NCBI GenBank assembly: GCA_012656075.1
Contig: JAAKBF010000003.1
Span: 124,001-188,000, forward strand
From: Phytophthora hibernalis
Taxonomy: Eukaryota > Oomycota > Peronosporomycetes > Peronosporales > Peronosporaceae
Reading direction: 5' to 3'
DNA: 64,000 nucleotides
Of the stretch, positions 61,667 through 64,000 are shown piece after piece (position 1 is the stretch's first letter; the number at the start of each line of letters is the position of its first letter). The position numbers and the translations under genes were made by a program. The notes under the pieces are model-generated. The model did not search any database. It was given only the letters and a program-made list of their open reading frames with translations, and was not told where the DNA came from.

Positions 61667-64000
61667 TCAAGTGGTTTCGCTTCCCGGCACGGCTTCCGCA
61701 ACGTTCGTCTTACATGGCATCTCATTACCAAGTGCCCACAGGTATAGAGCGTTAGCATCGTATCCGATAATTTTCTTACAGACCTTGCCACCACGAATCT
61801 TCGTCTCATTACGTTTAGCGTAGCGATTGAAGATAATAGATGGACCTCCGGCGATGTTGGCCTTCATCTTAGCGTAGATATCCTTTTCCTCCCGATCAAT
61901 AGAATATACCAGTCTATCCGAGTTGAACTCAAGCAAATTATTGTATCGAAATCCCCCGAGGGACATATCTTTACGAGCGGAGTTGCACTTCACACAGCTG
62001 ATCAAGATGTTGCCGTCGATGTGGCCAAGATTATTGTTGATACAGTCAGCTGAAGCGGTGTCAGCGGTCAGCTGGCAGTAGCATAGACCACATAGATACT
62101 TTTCCTTTTGCAGCAATGTATTCAAGTGCTCAAGTGTCATACCAAATTTTCGCTTTGCCTTAGCATCCTGACTCTTGTATCCACTCATTCGCTTAGCTGG
62201 GAATTGGAATGCGTTAGCTGGCTTCTTATCCGGATATTGGAGATTATCGAAGCAGGTCTGATACATCACGTTCTCCGAAAGACCAGGTAGCGACACTCCA
62301 TCCGCAAACATATCCAGGTCGAAACGCTTAAAGAGTTTTCGTTGAGTCTTGATAGCCTTGATGAATGGGACAACGTCGACATTGTTGTACCAGATCAGTA
62401 GGTCCTTGATCGATTTCATCTCGTAGTAATCCCACACGAACTTCACTCGTTCGTAGTCATCACCGGTGATGCTTGTTCCACGGAGCTTGCTATCAAAAGC
62501 TGACTTAGGCGGGATAGTAGTCTGGTTTAGAACATTGAACGTGGTGATGTACTCGTATGGGAAAAGACCCTTGCCAAGACCGCATACACGTCTAATTTTG
62601 TCATCGCATTTGCAGCCACCGAGATATGTTGTAAGATACTTGTCGTAGCTAGTACCAGCTGGTACATAGTTAGTGATATCAAGCATTTTCATGTCCGATG
62701 TAGCAATGCACATGTAGCTGGGGTTCTTGATGACAGATTTGATGTTGTCGGTACCAATTACGGCAAACAAATCCTTCTTAATCAAGTTAATATCGTATCG
62801 ACCAGAATTGAAGCCGAATACTGGTACTTGCTGTTTCAGTTTCCCGTAATCAGACCTTTGCTTACCAAAACCAAGACTGCGGTGAAAGTCAAAGAAGCTG
62901 GCATACTTCCCTCTTCAATCCAACTCTCAACATCAGGCATCTTGTAGGTCTTACCAAGCTTTACACCTGGAAGTTCCATGCCTGTCAGACCGTGAGCATT
63001 GATGAGTCTTTGAAGAAGCAATTTGTACTTATTGACATTGTACTGCTGGATCTTCACGGATACATCACCGATGTATTTGAACATATCCGTAAGCAGCACC
63101 TTTGGATCGTCATTTACAAAGCAACGCACCTCCTCGGTTAACCTATCAGCTACTGATACTGACACAGGAATATGTTCGTTCGTGAAGACAGTATTCTCCC
63201 CGTGTTGAGTTGCGGTAGGCTTAAAAACGGCCTCAAAGTCATAAACGATGAAGTGATCGATGTACTGGTCAGCATCCTTGATGGAATACTTAGTAAGCAG
63301 TGATCGTATCGTGTTCTGAGCCGGTTTGTAAATAGTTGGCTCAGCGGGGAAGCTCTCAATATTTACAAGCTCACACTGATTCTTCTTGTGATTTTCAGCT
63401 TTTCAGCGCTGATAAAAACCATTTCACACTTAGGACATTGATACTTTGAAGCATATCGTTCTTAATGTAAAGAGCGTGATTCTCGTGCGATAGAATACCC
63501 ATAGCTTCATACCCCTTGTCCGATGTACGAATGCATTTACATTTCCAGAAACTACATCCATATTATATACGTTAATACCATGTTGGAAGCAGTCCTCAAC
63601 CTCATCGAGCTGTAGTAGGTCAATGGGCTTGAAGCTTCGAAATAGGCTCAACGTTTATTTAACCCCCTTGAAAGAGCAATAGCGCTTGAATGCCTCCTTC
63701 ACCTGAGCCTGAATTCTGCGAGGATCCTTCTATGGACTCGTGAATGTATGCCAGGCGATACAGTGGAAGACGCACTTGTTATTGGTCTTAGGGAAGTTGA
63801 TCACATGCTTGTTTTCGCGAATAATCTTAGGGATGACAGATTCGCTATCCCCAGAGCATGATCCCGATGGTAGATGAAAATCTTGAATGCAGTGATCGCC
63901 TTGAGTTTATACCCTGAGCTGGGATAGTTCAGTTTGTCAGCCAACTCCATAGAACGAATTTCCGAAATCACCTTCTTTCGAATATCAGCCTTGCTGTTGA
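61667..64000 (-). pseudogene. protein-primed-type family B DNA polymerase with HNH insert (Polinton/virus-like), partial and broken
   Basis: Reads from the right window edge leftwards. Leader with KHVINFPKTNNKCVFHCIAW (about 63760-63820). HENHALYIKN. A C2HC finger CPKCEMVF ... (about 63420-63360). Exo I YDFEAVF (63223-63243). Exo II VFGFNSGRYD (about 62793-62822). ExoIII-side segment with MLDITNYV. An inserted Cys4 HNH module (about 61950-62160: CGLC, GHIDGN, CVKCNSAR). Polymerase motif A as YDANALYLW (61730-61762). The frame ends at 61667, so palm motifs B and C are missing. Breaks: TAG 63730-63732, TAA 63655-63657, and frame changes near 63860, 63530, 63480, 63395 and 62850. The exonuclease-to-motif A stretch is one clean 372-codon frame. 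Codon use and composition are unlike the GC-rich host genes. Confidence 0.78.

Overview
The window looks like an oomycete nuclear contig, most likely Phytophthora or a close relative. Four things point there: a CBEL-type cellulose-binding/PAN protein, secreted RxLR-type effector genes, a local cluster of START/FYVE-like zinc-finger proteins, and many transposons with 60-90 bp GT-AG introns. It is gene-poor and repeat-rich, the kind of compartment where oomycete effectors usually lie.

Layout. 1-0.6 kb: 3' end of a CBEL-like gene. 1-6.3 kb: three START/FYVE-like genes (one plus, two minus), all frame-broken. 7.07-21.22 kb: one nested transposon stack. A small non-autonomous hAT element (perfect 8-bp target duplication, 18-bp terminal inverted repeats) contains a tyrosine-recombinase retrotransposon with split direct repeats. 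That retrotransposon contains a pogo-like transposon and, separately, a second split-repeat tyrosine-recombinase retrotransposon in the opposite orientation. 21.6-22.9 kb: a fourth START/FYVE gene, then a 3' fragment of another. 24.3-25.7 kb: an RxLR pseudogene and an intact RxLR-like effector gene. 26.7-33.4 kb: a Gypsy element with a hAT transposon inside its gag region (perfect TSD). 34.4-36.0 kb: a dead mariner and a mariner-type MITE. 37.4-40.3 kb: a 2.9 kb segment bounded by 19-bp inverted repeats and carrying an unrecognised zinc-finger/coiled-coil gene. 41.0-46.7 kb: a LINE with a 15-bp TSD. 46.86-47.82 kb: a small hAT-like element carrying a fragment of the host gene for elongation factor 1B-gamma. 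48-49 kb: a Tc1/IS630-like pseudogene. 52-53 kb: a truncated Copia element. 53.0-57.3 kb: a MULE of the transposase-SWIM-Ulp1 type whose middle appears inverted. 57.9-58.2 kb: a LINE tail. 58.4-58.9 kb: a second intact RxLR effector. 59.2-60.9 kb: a fifth START/FYVE gene. 61.7-64.0 kb: a broken, protein-primed-type family B DNA polymerase of Polinton/virus-like type with an HNH zinc-finger insertion, running off the right end.

Probable host genes are CBEL, the START/FYVE family and the RxLR family. Most of the rest is mobile DNA. Two or three paralogues of each family lie within one window, and two orphan START/FYVE 3' ends show further local duplication. Nearly every long coding region is interrupted by single-base frameshifts, even in elements with perfect target duplications, so residual indel errors in the assembly are a serious alternative to true pseudogenisation. 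No RNA genes or CRISPR arrays were recognised. All reading is by eye; no search was run.
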